Source of the DNA: Bettongia penicillata ogilbyi
Lineage: Eukaryota > Chordata > Mammalia > Diprotodontia > Potoroidae
Direction: 5' to 3'
Assembly: GCA_023548195.1 (NCBI GenBank)
Contig: JAJHZJ010000809.1
Location: 152,927 to 216,926 of the forward strand
Length of the DNA stretch: 64,000 nt
The position numbers were made by a program, and so were the translations under genes. Under the pieces are notes generated by a model. It was not told the origin of the DNA and did not search any database. It saw nothing but the letters and a program-made list of their open reading frames with translations. Numbering within the stretch: the first letter of the stretch is position 1; each line of letters starts with the position of its first letter. Positions 1 through 10,005 of this stretch are shown in pieces.

Positions 1-28
1 GGCCGAGGCCCTGGTTCAGGGTCTCTTC

Positions 29-151
29 TCACTTCGCGTAGGGCTTGTCCCTCAGATACTGGCCCAGCTTGGAGGAGCCCATGGGGCCACTCTTTGTGCT
101 GTCAGCAGCCACACACGCTCCCTGATCTTCCTTGATCTCAAGGTCTCCATT
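29..151 (-). CDS. Possible last coding exon of an unidentified gene
   Basis: Read on the minus strand, a pyrimidine-rich tract followed by CCCAG ends at 152. It is followed by 40 open codons and a TGA at 29-31. The peptide starts NGDLEIKEDQG and ends SSKLGQYLRDKPYAK, a mixed charged and polar composition with a Lys/Tyr-rich tail that looks like a genuine soluble C-terminus rather than random translation. I do not recognise the protein. If real, the gene is transcribed leftwards, its 3' UTR lies outside the window, and its earlier exons lie at higher coordinates. I could not find a convincing upstream partner: the best splice-flanked block on this strand (about 410-517) has stops in all frames. 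The exon could also be a chance ORF in a GC-rich region. Confidence 0.33.
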   Translation of the reverse strand, partial: NGDLEIKEDQGACVAADSTKSGPMGSSKLGQYLRDKPYAK

Positions 152-1536
152 CTGGGCTCTTTCCAGGAAAGAAACAAATTGATCCCCTGACCCCCCCACC
201 CCCAATTTTGCCCTGAACTGTGGCCGGGAGTCCTCCCCATATCAGAAGGGTATCATTGACCTGGTCAGCTTGTGTTAGGGAGAAAATCTATGTTTTCTGA
301 GTCCCGTCCCTAATTCCCAGAGTCCCTGAGATTCTTGTTAAGGAGGTCAGATCTTCCCTTTATGTTCTGTCCTACAAGCACCCCCGCTGTGGGGTCTGGT
401 CCCTACCTCAGGAGATGACATCCATTCCAGAGGACCTTCTGGCCAGTTCATTTCAAAGTTGTGGAATTGAGTTGCTCAAAGGAAATGAAGTGGGGGAGGA
501 GCCATGAGACAGACCTGGGGAGATGAAGGCAAAGGGAACCTGGTATCAGAAAGCCAACTGGACCTGGTGTCTTGGGCACAGAATTGCCCAGACACCAGGG
601 GATCAGGAAAGGAGTCCAAGGGAGGCAGAGGGCGGTTGACTGTCTCCAGAACTTTGTACTGAGGTCTGCACAGTCACCTCTGCTTTCCAATGTACCCCAC
701 TCTGGAGTGCTGCCTTCGGGATCCTAACATCCCGAGGTCGGGAGATTGTTGTGGAGGAGGGGTTGGGGCGTCTCCTGCTCAGCTAAATCAAAATGCTTGG
801 AGGGAGGTTCCTCCTGGCCTCCTTGGCCACTTCCTAAGAAAGTGGAGGGCTATCCCTAATGTCTACACGAGGAGGCTGACTCTAGCTGGGAATAGTTGGC
901 TGCTTCCTCCAGGGACAGCAGCCTTTTTCTTTTGTGATAACCCAGCTGGGGATTAGATGGAATCAATGAAACTGTCCATTCATCCCTCTGGGGACAGGAG
1001 GTTCCCTGCTTTGGCACCTTGGGAGAAGGGGGTGCAATTCTGATTTGGGGGAGGGGTGCAACACCCCATCTCTGCTCTGAGAAGAGCTTTGTCCCATAAC
1101 TACTACTGATATTGGAAGAGATGGAAGCTGACTCTGTCTTTATGAGAGAGAGCCTCCCTCAGCATCCCTGGCCTCAGCCTTGCAGGGAAGGCCATTTGCC
1201 CCAAGCTCCCTACATAGGAAGGGGCAGAGGGATTTTATGGGCACAGAAGACCGGAGTTCATGTGCTGCCTTGGGTGCATAGGTGCTCCTTGTGGACTCAT
1301 GGGCAGGTCATGAGAGCGCTAGCTCCCTGGGCAACTTTCTGAGGCTGGTACAGAAGTGTCATTGATACAGATAGGTGCAGGGAGGTTCCACACTGGGAAT
1401 TTTCATGGGCCTACCCTGCTAGTTTGTCATTTAAATGTACTGTAAGAAGCTATTACTCAAAGTAGTTCTGACTGGATCCTTTTGGAAACGATTTTCATAA
1501 ATTTGAAGGTTTTTTATATTCAATTTGATAAAAATT
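152..1536. other. GC-rich stretch with no recognised gene
   Basis: Intron or intergenic sequence with several short open frames on both strands. None of them has a combination of splice sites, codon-like composition and recognisable motif. Nothing repetitive was recognised either. It probably contains introns of the gene suggested by the minus-strand exon at 29-151. Confidence 0.4.
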
Positions 1537-3290
1537 TGTAAATTTTTTTCTTTTTTTTTCTTTTTTTTTAATGTTTTACAATCATTTCCTTGAAGTTAAG
1601 ATTTCATCACCCCACCCTTCCCCCAATACCCCCCTCCCTCCCCGTGACCGCATACAATTATGTATAGGTTCTACATATACTTTCCTATTGAGCACATTTT
1701 CACTATAGTCATGCTATGTAGTCGAACTAAAATAAATGGAAGAAATCATAAAACAAATCAAAATATAATACACTGAAACCCACCCACACACAAACATGAT
1801 CTGCTACATTCTGCAAATGACTTCCATATTTCTTTCTCTGAGTGTGGAAGGCATTTTGCCTTAGAAGACCGACATTAGGATTTTTTTTTTTCTCACTAAG
1901 TTCTTGTGTTATTACTTGCTAGAGCTGGATAAAATAATATCAAAATTCATTTGGAAAAACAAAAGGTCCAGAATATCAAAGGGAGTAATGAAAAGAAATG
2001 CTTGGGAAGGTGGCCTAGTGCTACCAGACCTCAAATTGTATTATAAAGCAGCAATTATCAAAACCACTTGGTATTGGCTAAGAAACAGAGGGGTAGACAA
2101 ATGGAATAGACTTGGCACTCAAGACACAGTAGGCAAGGAATATAGCAACCTCCTGTTTGATAAACCCAAAGATCCCAGCTTCTGGGATAAGAACTCACTG
2201 TTCGACAAACATTGCTGGGAAAACTGGTTAACTGTGTGGTGGAAATTAGGCATAGACCCATGCCTGACACCGTACACAAGAATAAAGTCCAAATGGGTAC
2301 ATGATTTAGGTATAAAGATTGATACCATGAACACACTAGAGAAGCAAGGAATAGTATATTTATCAGATTTATGGAGAGGGGAAGAAATTTTTTCTAAAGA
2401 AACGATAGAAAGCATTATGAAATGCAAGCTGGATAATTTGGATTACTTTAAACTGAAAAGTTTTTGCACAACCAAACCCAATGCAACCAAAATTCGGAGG
2501 GATGTAGTAAATTGGGAAAAAATTTTTACGGCTAAGCTCGGGGATAAAGGCCTCATTTCTAGAATATATAGAGAACTGACTCAAATATATAACCATACAA
2601 GTCATTCCCCAGTTGATAAATGGTCAAAGGATATGAACAAGCAATTTTCATGGGAAGAAATCAAAGATATGTATAATCGTATGAAAAAGTGTGCTAAATC
2701 ACTATTGATTAGAGAGATGCAAATCAAAACAACTCTGAGGTACCACATCACATTTGTAAGATTGGCAAACATGACAGAACAAGAAAATGATAAATGCTGG
2801 AGAGGATGTGGGAGAGTTGGAACACTAATTCATTGTTGGTGGAGCTGTGAGATCATCCAACCCTCCTGGAGAATGATTTGGAACTATGCCCAAAGGGCTA
2901 CAAAAATGTGCATACCCTTTGACCCAGAAATATCACTACTAGGACTGTATCCCCAAGAGAATATAAAAACGGGAAAGGGTCCCACGTGTAGAAAAATATT
3001 TCTAGCAGCACTCTTTGTGGTAGCCAAAAACTGGAAGTCAAGGAGATGCCCATCAATTGGGGAATGGATGAATAAATTATGGTATATGAATGTAATGGAG
3101 TATTATCGTGCCATAAGAAATGATGAACACGAAGACTTCAGAGAGGCCTGGAAGGACTTATATGACCTGATGCTGAGCGAAAGGAGCAGAACCAGGAGAA
3201 CTTTGTGCACAGCAACGACCACAGTGTGCGAGAGTTTTTTCTGGTAGACTTGTAACTTTGTAAAATTTATGAAATTTGATAAAAATTGTT
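1537..3290 (-). mobile_element. L1 retrotransposon with 5' inversion (twin-priming structure)
   Basis: Read on the minus strand, 1914 to about 1560 is the marsupial-type L1 3' UTR. It contains the 'aaatgccttccacactcagag' region and the 'ggaaagtatatgtagaacctat' region, and it ends in a poly(A), seen as T-rich 1537-1570. The remainder, 1915 to about 3262, is the last part of L1 ORF2 on the plus strand. The ORF2 piece stops just after the ORF2 stop codon, almost exactly where the antisense 3' UTR piece begins, so the two pieces are consecutive parts of one RNA. An inverted 5' segment followed by a sense 3' segment with a tail is the classic product of twin priming. A near-identical AATTTGATAAAAATT lies at both outer ends (about 1520 and 3273) and may be the target-site duplication. 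Confidence 0.7.
1914..3247 (+). pseudogene. L1 ORF2 C-terminal fragment
   Basis: About 444 codons are open without a stop, encoding the C-terminal third of the L1 ORF2 endonuclease/reverse transcriptase. The region downstream of the RT is recognisable from LELDKIISKFIWKNKR and LPDLKLYYKA. The C-terminal zinc-knuckle-like motif is complete, with the CX3CX7HX4C pattern in CWRGCGRVGTLIHCWWSC around 2795-2850. The endonuclease and RT catalytic domains are absent because the copy is 5'-truncated. It ends at a TAG at 3245-3247. This is a remnant inside the inverted L1 described above and cannot act as a retrotransposase. The intact frame suggests a fairly recent insertion. Confidence 0.9.
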
Positions 3291-3399
3291 TACACCTGAA
3301 TTTATATAAAAAAAGAAAACCCAGCTTTGTCAGTCAACCCTAAAGGCTGTTCTCCCATTATCCTCACAAATTACCACTTAACCACTTCCTAGTGTCCTA

Positions 3400-4045
3400 G
3401 TTTACTTGGTCCCACTCCCCACTGTCCCACTTCCCTCTATCCAACTCCACTCTGTCCCACATCCCTCTATCCCACTGTCCCCCATCCCATTTCCCTCTGT
3501 CCCACTTCCCGCTGTCTCCTTTCCCTCTTCCCACTGTGCCTCTGTCCACTTTCTTCTGTCCCACTTCATGCTGTCCCACTTACCAATGTTTCATTTCCTG
3601 TTGTCCCTCTGTCCCACTTCCTACTGTCCTGCTTTCCTCTGTCCCACTTCCTGCTATCTTTCTGTCTCACTTCCCATTATCCCTCTGTGCCACTTCCCCT
3701 CTGCCCCACTTCCAACTGTCCATCCCACTTCCCATTGTCCCACTTCCCACTGTCCCTATGTCTCATTTCCCTCTGTCCCACTTTCCTTTGTTCCACTTCC
3801 TGCTGTCCCACTTCCTGCTATCTTTCTGTCCCGTTTCCCTCTGTCCCACTTCCTACTGTCTTTCTGTCTTACTTCCCACTATCGCTCTGTCCCACTTCCC
3901 ACTATCTTTCTGTCCCACTTCCCTCTCTCCCACTTCCTACTGTCTCTCTGTCCCACTTCCCTCCATCTCACTTCCCTCTGTCCCACTTCATGCTATCTCT
4001 TTGTCCCATTTCCCTCCATCCCACATCCTACCGTCCTGCTTCTCA
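3400..4045. repeat. Pyrimidine-rich minisatellite, ~15-bp unit
   Basis: About 640 bp of degenerate tandem copies of a unit close to CCCACTTCCCTCTGT, with variants such as CTGCTGTC and CTACTGTC. The unit length is a multiple of three and contains no stop triplets on the plus strand, which explains the long overlapping open frames here. They are not genes. The array lies about 220 bp upstream of the candidate exon at 4264-4400. Confidence 0.9.
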
Positions 4046-4263
4046 GGGAAAGATGAGTGAGCTGTCTGAATGGGGAGATTTGGGGTCCAGTTTATGGTAG
4101 CAAGGGCAGTGTGAGGAGGGAGCTGGGCTTTGGGGGGCTTGAGGCCTCCCAAAGTGAGGTGAGGAGGGAAGGGAGGGTGGGGTGACCCAGGCTGGTGCCT
4201 GTCTGTACTCCGTTTCCTCATAGCCAGTCCGGCCTTTCTCTCTGTCCATCTGTCCATCCTCAG

Positions 4264-4400
4264 GAAAAGGAGCAACAGCGGCTGGAGAATGTGAGAAAGC
4301 AGCAGCAGGAGGAGGAGGAGCTGAAAAAGCAGAAGATGGAGGAGGACAAGGTCCCATGCCCAGAGGAGGTCAAGGATGCAAATTTGGAGGAAATGCAGAG
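4264..4400 (+). CDS. Candidate coding exon, Glu/Lys/Gln-rich coiled coil
   Basis: The exon is preceded by a pyrimidine-rich acceptor ending in CCTCAG and followed by the donor CAGAG|GTGAGC. It is 137 nt, so it starts in phase 0 and leaves two bases of a codon. The peptide begins EKEQQRLENVRKQQQEEEEL and ends NLEEMQ. It is strongly charged with heptad-compatible Leu/Met spacing, so a coiled coil is likely. The last codon (AG + G = Arg) completes correctly at the acceptor of the next exon at 4535. The next exon also repeats the sequence NLEEM directly after the junction, suggesting an old internal duplication. I do not recognise the protein. Function unknown. Confidence 0.55.
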
Positions 4401-4534
4401 GTGAGCATCTGCCCCTGTCCTGGTGCTGCTCACTCCCTGGCCCCTGGAGAGGCCTTGGGGAGTGGAAGTGCCAGGGTAGGACGGAAGGTGTTCTCCAAGC
4501 CTGAGGATGAATTCATTCCTCCTTGTGCCCCCAG

Positions 4535-5347
4535 GAACCTGGAAGAGATGTTGAAGAATATCAGGCAGGCCCAGAAGCAGGCAGAAGAGATGGAGATAGA
4601 GAAGAAGAGGTGCTCTGAGCAGGACCAGGCTCAGCTGGAGGAGGGCCCAGTTCAGCAGCTGGAGAAGGATGAGAAGGTCACTGGCAGCTCTGAGTCCTGG
4701 ACCCTGGGGGAGGCGCTGACTGCACAGGGCTGGGTTGGGCAGGGGTCCGACATAATGGGACCTGACCAGTTGAATTGGGGGTGGGGGATCCGACAGGTAA
4801 ATAATAGGTGGCTGGAGGAAGAGAAAGCTGGGAAGGAAGTGGCTGAGTTGGAGGAGGCTGAGACCTGGAGGCTGATGCAGGAGGCCAAGGCTGGGAGGTG
4901 GAAGCAGAAGACTGAGACGTGGAGTTGGATGCAGGAGGCTGAGGCCTGGAGGCAAATGCATGAGGCAGAGGCCTGGAGGCAAATGCAGGAGGCTGCAGTC
5001 TGGAGGCAGATGCAGGATGTCGAGGCATGGAAGCACACGCAGGAGGCTGAGGCCTGGAGGCAGTTGCAGGAGACTGAAAACTGGAGGTGGAAGCAGGAGG
5101 CCAAGACCTGGAGTTGGATGCAGAAGACCCAGTTCTGGAGAAGAATGGAAGAGGCCAAGGCCTGGAGGTTGAAGTGGCTAACCAATAACTGCAGGTGGAT
5201 GCAGGAGATCAATGCCTGGAGGCAGAGGCTGGAGGTAGAGGCCTTGAGGCACTTACAGGAGGCTCAAAATTGGAGGCAGGTGCAGGAATTAGAGGCCTGG
5301 CGGCAGTTGCAGGAGGGCAAGGCTTGGAGTTGGAGAGACTCCAGCAG
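4535..5347 (+). CDS. Candidate exon: coiled coil plus 18 nonapeptide repeats
   Basis: The acceptor is a pyrimidine tract ending CCCCCAG and the donor is AGCAG|GTAAGC, close to consensus. The frame set by the previous exon stays open for all 813 nt. The first part (about 45 residues, RNLEEMLKNIRQAQKQAEEM onward) is a charged coiled coil. A Gly/Ser/Trp-containing linker follows (about 4676-4800). The rest, 4854-5339, is 18 consecutive nine-residue repeats of the type EAEAWRQMQ. An alternative donor, GACAG|GTAAAT at about 4796, would split the exon before the repeats. The exon ends with two bases of a codon. The next candidate exon at 7699 is not phase-compatible, so another exon would be needed between them. 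The family is not recognised. Repeat Trp and Arg positions are conserved although the DNA units have diverged, which argues for selection on the protein. Confidence 0.5.
4854..5339 (+). repeat. 27-bp in-frame tandem repeat, 18 units
   Basis: Each 27-bp unit is close to GAGGCTGAGGCCTGGAGGCA+ATGCAG and encodes nine residues with Glu at 1, Trp at 5, Arg at 6 and Gln at 9. There is no frameshift or stop in any unit. Units 13 and 15 lose the Trp (NNCRW, EALRH) and unit 2 has Gly in its place. Units differ at many positions, so this is an old array and not a recent slippage product. Confidence 0.85.
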
Positions 5348-5527
5348 GTAAGCGGGCTGGGGCACTGGACTGGGGCATTCCCAGGAAGGAAGCCCCAGTG
5401 GGTGGGGAGGGATAGAGGCCCAGGGAGGTAGGAGTAGAGTTGTCCCTCATCAGTTCTTTAGTTCCTATAGGACAAGGGACCTTACTTTTGGCTCCTTGCT
5501 TGTGGAGCACCTAGCTGCAGGGTCCAG

Positions 5528-5745
5528 TGTGCTGGGCCTTGAGTTAGGAGAAGCCAAATTCAGATCTGCCTCAACACTTAGTAGTTGTGCAACCGTGAGC
5601 AAACTGTTTAACTGTTGCTTGCCTCAGTTGCCTCGTACATAAAATCCTGTTTCCCCCCCCAGAATTGTTGGTAAGGAACAGACGATCTGACCAAAGCCAA
5701 ACACCCTAGAAATGGCATAGTCATTGTAATTCTTCCTTGCCACAG
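5528..5745 (+). mobile_element. tRNA-derived SINE / MIR-type relic
   Basis: Recognised by the order 'gagttaggagaagccaaat', 'cagatctgcctcaacact', 'tgcaaccgtgagcaaa' and 'gcctcagttgcctcgtacat'. This matches the body of mammalian MIR/CORE-SINEs in sense orientation. It is diverged and lies in the intron downstream of the repeat exon. Confidence 0.6.
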
Positions 5746-6039
5746 GGCAGTAGTAGCAACCACCTGAGCACACAGGGTGGGCTGCTGGCACAGGTTCTTT
5801 GATCTGTTTTTCTAAGGGAAAGACAACTTTAAAAGGGTCAACAATACTACTTTAATTACAGGTAAGTTGAATGATGTGAATATAGAAAACACAGAGAAAT
5901 TAACACAAAGATCAACAGATAGGGCTCCAACTGTCAGAAAAAAGTAACACAACCACCTTCATAGACCTCCCGATGGGACAGCACCAACCTCTGAGTAGCC
6001 GGAGGGCTCTTAACAAACGGCTACCCAGAGTCTCATCCA

Positions 6040-6720
6040 ATATATTCCTTTTGATCCAGCAATACCACGAGTAGGTCTGTATCCAAGAGAGATCAAAGAA
6101 AGGGGAAGGATCTAATTCTACAAAAATATTCATAGAAGCCTTTTTTGTGGTTACAACGAATTTGAAGTTGAGGGGATGTCCATCACTTGTGCAGTGGCTG
6201 AACAAGTTGGGATATATGAATGTAATATAATGGAATGCTGTTGTGATATAAGAAATGACGAGCAGGCAGATTTCAGACAAACCTGAAAAAAATTTACATT
6301 AACTGATGCAAAGTCACGTAAGTAGTCAGGAGAATGTGGTACACAGGAAAAGCAACATTGTAGGATGATCCATTATGAGTGACTTATTTCTTAGTAACTC
6401 AGTGGTCTAAGACATTTCCAAAGGACTCATGACAAAAAATGCTATTCACATCCAGAGGAAAAAAAACTAATGAAGTCTGAATCCATATCAAAACATCCTA
6501 TTTTCACTTTTTTTTCTGTTTTCACAACGTGACTAATACGGGAGTGTGTTTTACAAGACTGCACATATGTAATCTATATTAAATTGCTTACTGTCTTAGG
6601 AAGGAGGAAAAGGAAGGAGAGAGGGAGAAAATTTGGAACTCAGTCCTTTTTAAATGTCTCCTAAAATTTGGTCTTTACATGTAATCTAAAAGTAAAATAT
6701 TATTTAAAAAATACCATTGT
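6040..6720 (+). mobile_element. L1 3' end (ORF2 C-terminus and 3' UTR), decayed
   Basis: It begins with the ORF2-derived block encoding the sequence around 'ttgatccagcaataccacg' and runs through 'gtccatcacttgtgcagtggctgaac' into the 3' UTR. Typical blocks follow: 'ccaaaggactcatgac', 'tgctattcacatccagagg', 'cacaacgtgactaatac' and 'ggaactcagtcc'. Frames are broken. It is 5'-truncated and in sense orientation. Confidence 0.75.
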
Positions 6721-6734
6721 ACCATAAAGAATAA

Positions 6735-7135
6735 TTAAGGGGGCCATTTCAGAGAAACCTGAGAGAACCAGTGTTAAGTGAAATGAGAAGTGAAGAATGA
6801 TTTATGCAATAAAAGCAACATTATGAAGATAAACAATGTCAAGACACTTAAGAACTCTTGTCAACGGAATCACCAGGTATGATTGCCGAGGCCCCATGAG
6901 GATGCATATTGTTCACCTCCAGTCAAAGAGGTGATGGACGCACTCAGGGCACAGAGTGAGACACATTTTTGGATGTGGCCAATAGGGAAATATGTCTTGT
7001 GTGAATTCATACTCATAGATTTTTTTTATAATTCTTTAATTTTTCCTTTTTTTTTTTTTCATTATATGAGTGAGGGAAGTGAGCTAGATGGGAGAGAAAA
7101 TTAACATTTATTTATTGAAAAAAAGTAAAATGAAA
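6735..7135 (+). mobile_element. Second, more decayed L1 3' UTR fragment
   Basis: A shorter copy of the same type, starting at 'ttcagagaaacctgagag' (end of ORF2) and continuing through 'aagacacttaagaactc', 'ttcacctccagtcaaagag' and an AT-rich tail. It follows the previous L1 copy directly. Confidence 0.55.
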
Positions 7136-7139
7136 AGTT

Positions 7140-7698
7140 GCCTTTTAAAAAGAATATAGATTCCCTCAAAACAAATAAGCCACTGAAGAGGGGTGAATTT
7201 TCAGAAAAGACATAATGCCATCCAGTAGGCGACCATGCTAGGACACCCCTTACCAGTTGGTGGTCTTACAATGTGGTTAGGCTTTGGCTGGTGGCTTCTT
7301 TGAAGAGGGTCTAGGTCTTTGTAGATGGTCTGACTTGAGGTCTGTTACCAATCTAGTGACGTTGATGGTATTGTAGCATTCAAGTGGTGATCTCAGTGGG
7401 GTCCTAGGCTGCAGTCAGTGGCTTGACTAGGGCTCTGCCATATGATTGAAGACCCATGGAGTCCCTGGAACGCAAGTGATGGTCGCTCTTGGGGCCTGAC
7501 TTTGATATGTCACTCTCATGGGGTCAAGTAGAAGTCTAAATAGAGGTCGGACAATTAATTGTAAATTTCTCCATGAGTGTGATAACCATTACATACACCA
7601 CCCCTGCCTTGGAAGTCTGGCAGCTCCTGAGAGGATGAGAGAGTGGAAGAGGTTCTGATTGGGTTTATCCTTCTATTCTCACTTTCTTGTCATTGCAG
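7140..7698. other. No gene or repeat recognised
   Basis: Unremarkable sequence with repeated 'ggtcttg/ggtctg' words but no clear tandem unit. It ends in the acceptor-like tract upstream of the candidate exon at 7699. Confidence 0.4.
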
Positions 7699-7794
7699 GG
7701 GAAGCTGCTGGGAACTCCTCCAAAGCCAACATACAGGAGCTAGACTCCTATGAAGATCAACAATCAGATGCCGAGGTCCAACTGAAATATGCAG
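7699..7794 (+). CDS. Candidate symmetrical exon (phase 1-1)
   Basis: The acceptor is TTTCTTGTCATTGCAG and the donor is ATGCAG|GTAGAG. The 96-nt exon is open in the frame that reads EAAGNSSKANIQELDSYEDQ and ends VQLKYA. This is an acidic, polar peptide with protein-like composition and no recognised motif. Start and end phases are both 1, so the exon could be skipped without a frameshift. It cannot follow the donor at 5347 directly: joined there it reads 18 codons and stops. Either an intermediate exon exists, or it serves as a short terminal exon in that other frame, or it is a chance ORF. Confidence 0.3.
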
Positions 7795-7899
7795 GTAGAG
7801 GCCAAGGCTCCACTAGGATCAACAACTTGATAGAGAAAAAGGATGAGAAGAACTTGAATAAAGTGGGAGAGACAGCCAAAAATAACTGTGAGAAAGAAT

Positions 7900-8040
7900 C
7901 AGTGGGGCCAGACACACCAAGGCTGTGTGACGTAAGGGAAGTCATTTAACCACTCTGTGCCTCAGATTTCAACTCTGTCACATGAGAGGGGAACGGGATT
8001 CATTGGTCTCTAAGATCCCTTTCAGCTCTATGTTCTACAG
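7900..8040 (+). mobile_element. MIR-type SINE relic
   Basis: The words 'gtgtgacgtaagggaagtc', 'atttaaccactctgtgcctc' and 'agatccctttcagctctatg' appear in the order of a sense MIR/CORE-SINE. Confidence 0.6.
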
Positions 8041-9420
8041 TTCTTTCCTCCTCTGGCTATGTATGTTGATCCTCCCACTTACCCCTATGTCTCCCCACAC
8101 CTATATGAATGGGGACTACATTATTTTTATTGGGAAGGGAAGAAGGGTTCTAGGCCCCTCAATTCATCAGTGTGGCCAGGAAACATCCCAATCTTAATCT
8201 AGGTTGGTTGCAGAGTCCTAAACTTGACTGTTCATGATCGTTCTTCTGAGTCTAACTCCAGATGTGCATGTTAAAAAAGACTGAGTCACTGATCAGTGAT
8301 GCCAGTGAGCCTGTGAGATGCTATTATGCACTGCAAAAGGGTGAGATCTCATGGGAAAGTTGGGAGAACACTTCAGCCTATGCTGAGGTAGGATTCTCCT
8401 GATTCACTTTCCCCACTGATACATGGCAGAGTGTAAGCCTGGCTAGAATGCCAGTTGACACTCTACTCCTGCCTGGAATTGACATGACAGTAGGGAGAGG
8501 CTGTTTCCCTGGTGTGTCCCTACTCGTAATGGAAAGTTCGTATAAACAAAAGTTTTGTAAGCACAATATCAGTTCTATTAAATAATAGGTTGCTAGGGGA
8601 ACATATGAATTTATGATGTAAGTCCCCAATTAAGCTATGAAATTTAGGATTTTAGACCAGCAACAATAAGTTAGGGTCCTTTGAGTCTTAATAATAGGAT
8701 GGAAACTCTTAGATTGAGGCCTTGTGAAGTTAGCATACTTAGTTAATGTTATTCTTGTCTTGGTCAAAGTTGAAAGAAGAATGGTTTGTGGTCTATATTG
8801 TAAATGCTTTAAAAGAAGCATCACATGACCAGAAGTTGTAATTGGTTTATGATTTAATATGTACTGTGCTCAAAATGATTACTTATTTTATTTCTGTATG
8901 TACTGGAGCCTGTTATTAATTCCTTAGTGAAACCTCATCCTCTTGGTGGGGGAATGAATAGTGAATAAATGTAAAAACTGGATTCTCATGTGAGCTTCTT
9001 AAACATGACATTTGACTAAAGTTCCAATTTTGATTTTGTAAGAGTGATAAGCGTATAAGGCTTGGGAATGGTAACCTAAAATTGTATCAAGGTCAGTTTT
9101 TTAGGAGAATGGACATCTGGATTTCTACAGGAAGATAAAGGGAAGAAGATGCAGAGATACTCTACTGATGATGCCTTTATTTCAATATGTAGTTGGATAG
9201 CCACTTCATTGAGCTGGCATATCAGTACGCATATTGGAAAGGGAGCTACAGATGGATAATGAGTTGGACACAGACTTGAATGGGGAGAAGAGAATAAGAT
9301 GGATACCCAAACGCTTTTTTGTAATTATCATTATGCTCATTTCATACATGAGGAAGCTGAAATTCAAAGATGTGAGCTGATGTCTCCAAAGACCAAAAGC
9401 TAGTTGGGGAAAGAGGAAGA
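8041..9420. other. No gene or repeat recognised
   Basis: AT-rich non-coding sequence. The open frames are short and have no splice context. I see no clear transposon signature. Confidence 0.4.
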
Positions 9421-9424
9421 GAAT

Positions 9425-9652
9425 AAGCTTTTATTAACCACCTTATTATGTGCTAAGTGCTTTAAAAATATTAACTCATTTACTCCTCACAAGGTAGGTG
9501 TTGTAATTATTCCCATTTTATAGTTAAGGAAATTAAGGTAGACTTTAAGTGACCTGCCCAGGGTCACACAGCTAGTGACCATCTGAGATTGTATTTAAAC
9601 TCAAATTAGGCCCAGAACTCTATCCAGTATACTACCTACCTGCCTCAAGAGT
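9425..9652 (-). mobile_element. MIR/CORE-SINE, antisense
   Basis: Reads 'tttattaaccaccttattatg', 'cccattttatagttaaggaaa', 'agtgacctgcccagggtcac' and 'acagctagtgacc', then an 'actctatccagtatact' end. This is the reverse complement of a MIR-type SINE. Confidence 0.75.
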
Positions 9653-9814
9653 CAGAAACAAAATTCAAGCCCAGGTCTTCCAGCTCCCAAGTTTAGAACT
9701 CTTTCTACCATATAGTGGCTGAGAAAATACTCTCTATTAAAGGAAATCCTATTGTGGAAAGGTTTAGTTATCTGGAAGTCACCCACCCTACGGTGTGATC
9801 TAGAGGGGATTTGT

Positions 9815-10005
9815 AATACATCGTGAAAAGAGCACTTGACTTGAGTCAAGAAATGAGGGTTCTTTTTCTCGCCACATGATGCACTAGCTAGAAGACTTTG
9901 GCCGAGTAACATCAGCTTTCCAAAGCTCAGTCTCTTGACCTGTAAATACGTGGGTTGCCTTAGAGTCCAGGCGCTACCTAATGGTTCAGCTGTAGCATTC
10001 TAATA
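9815..10005 (+). mobile_element. MIR-type SINE relic
   Basis: 'gtgaaaagagcacttgactt', 'gactttggccgagtaac', 'aaagctcagtctcttgacctg' and 'agcattctaatattc' follow the order of a sense MIR. Confidence 0.5.

Noticed and set aside
410..517. Minus-strand block with good acceptor (CATCTCCCCAG) and donor (GAG|GTAGGG)
   Set aside because: All three frames contain stops, so it cannot be an internal coding exon. An untranslated exon is possible but unsupported.
2058..2605. Minus-strand ORFs opposite the L1 ORF2 fragment
   Set aside because: Shadows of the plus-strand ORF2 frame with no motif of their own.
3406..4060. Long overlapping plus-strand open frames (up to 216 codons)
   Set aside because: They are translations of the 15-bp pyrimidine minisatellite, which is free of stop triplets in all three plus frames.
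4260..5212. Minus-strand ORFs of 116-258 codons opposite the candidate exons
   Set aside because: Leu/Pro/Cys-rich translations of the complement of Glu/Gln/Trp-rich repeats. The plus strand has the splice signals and the regular nonapeptide.
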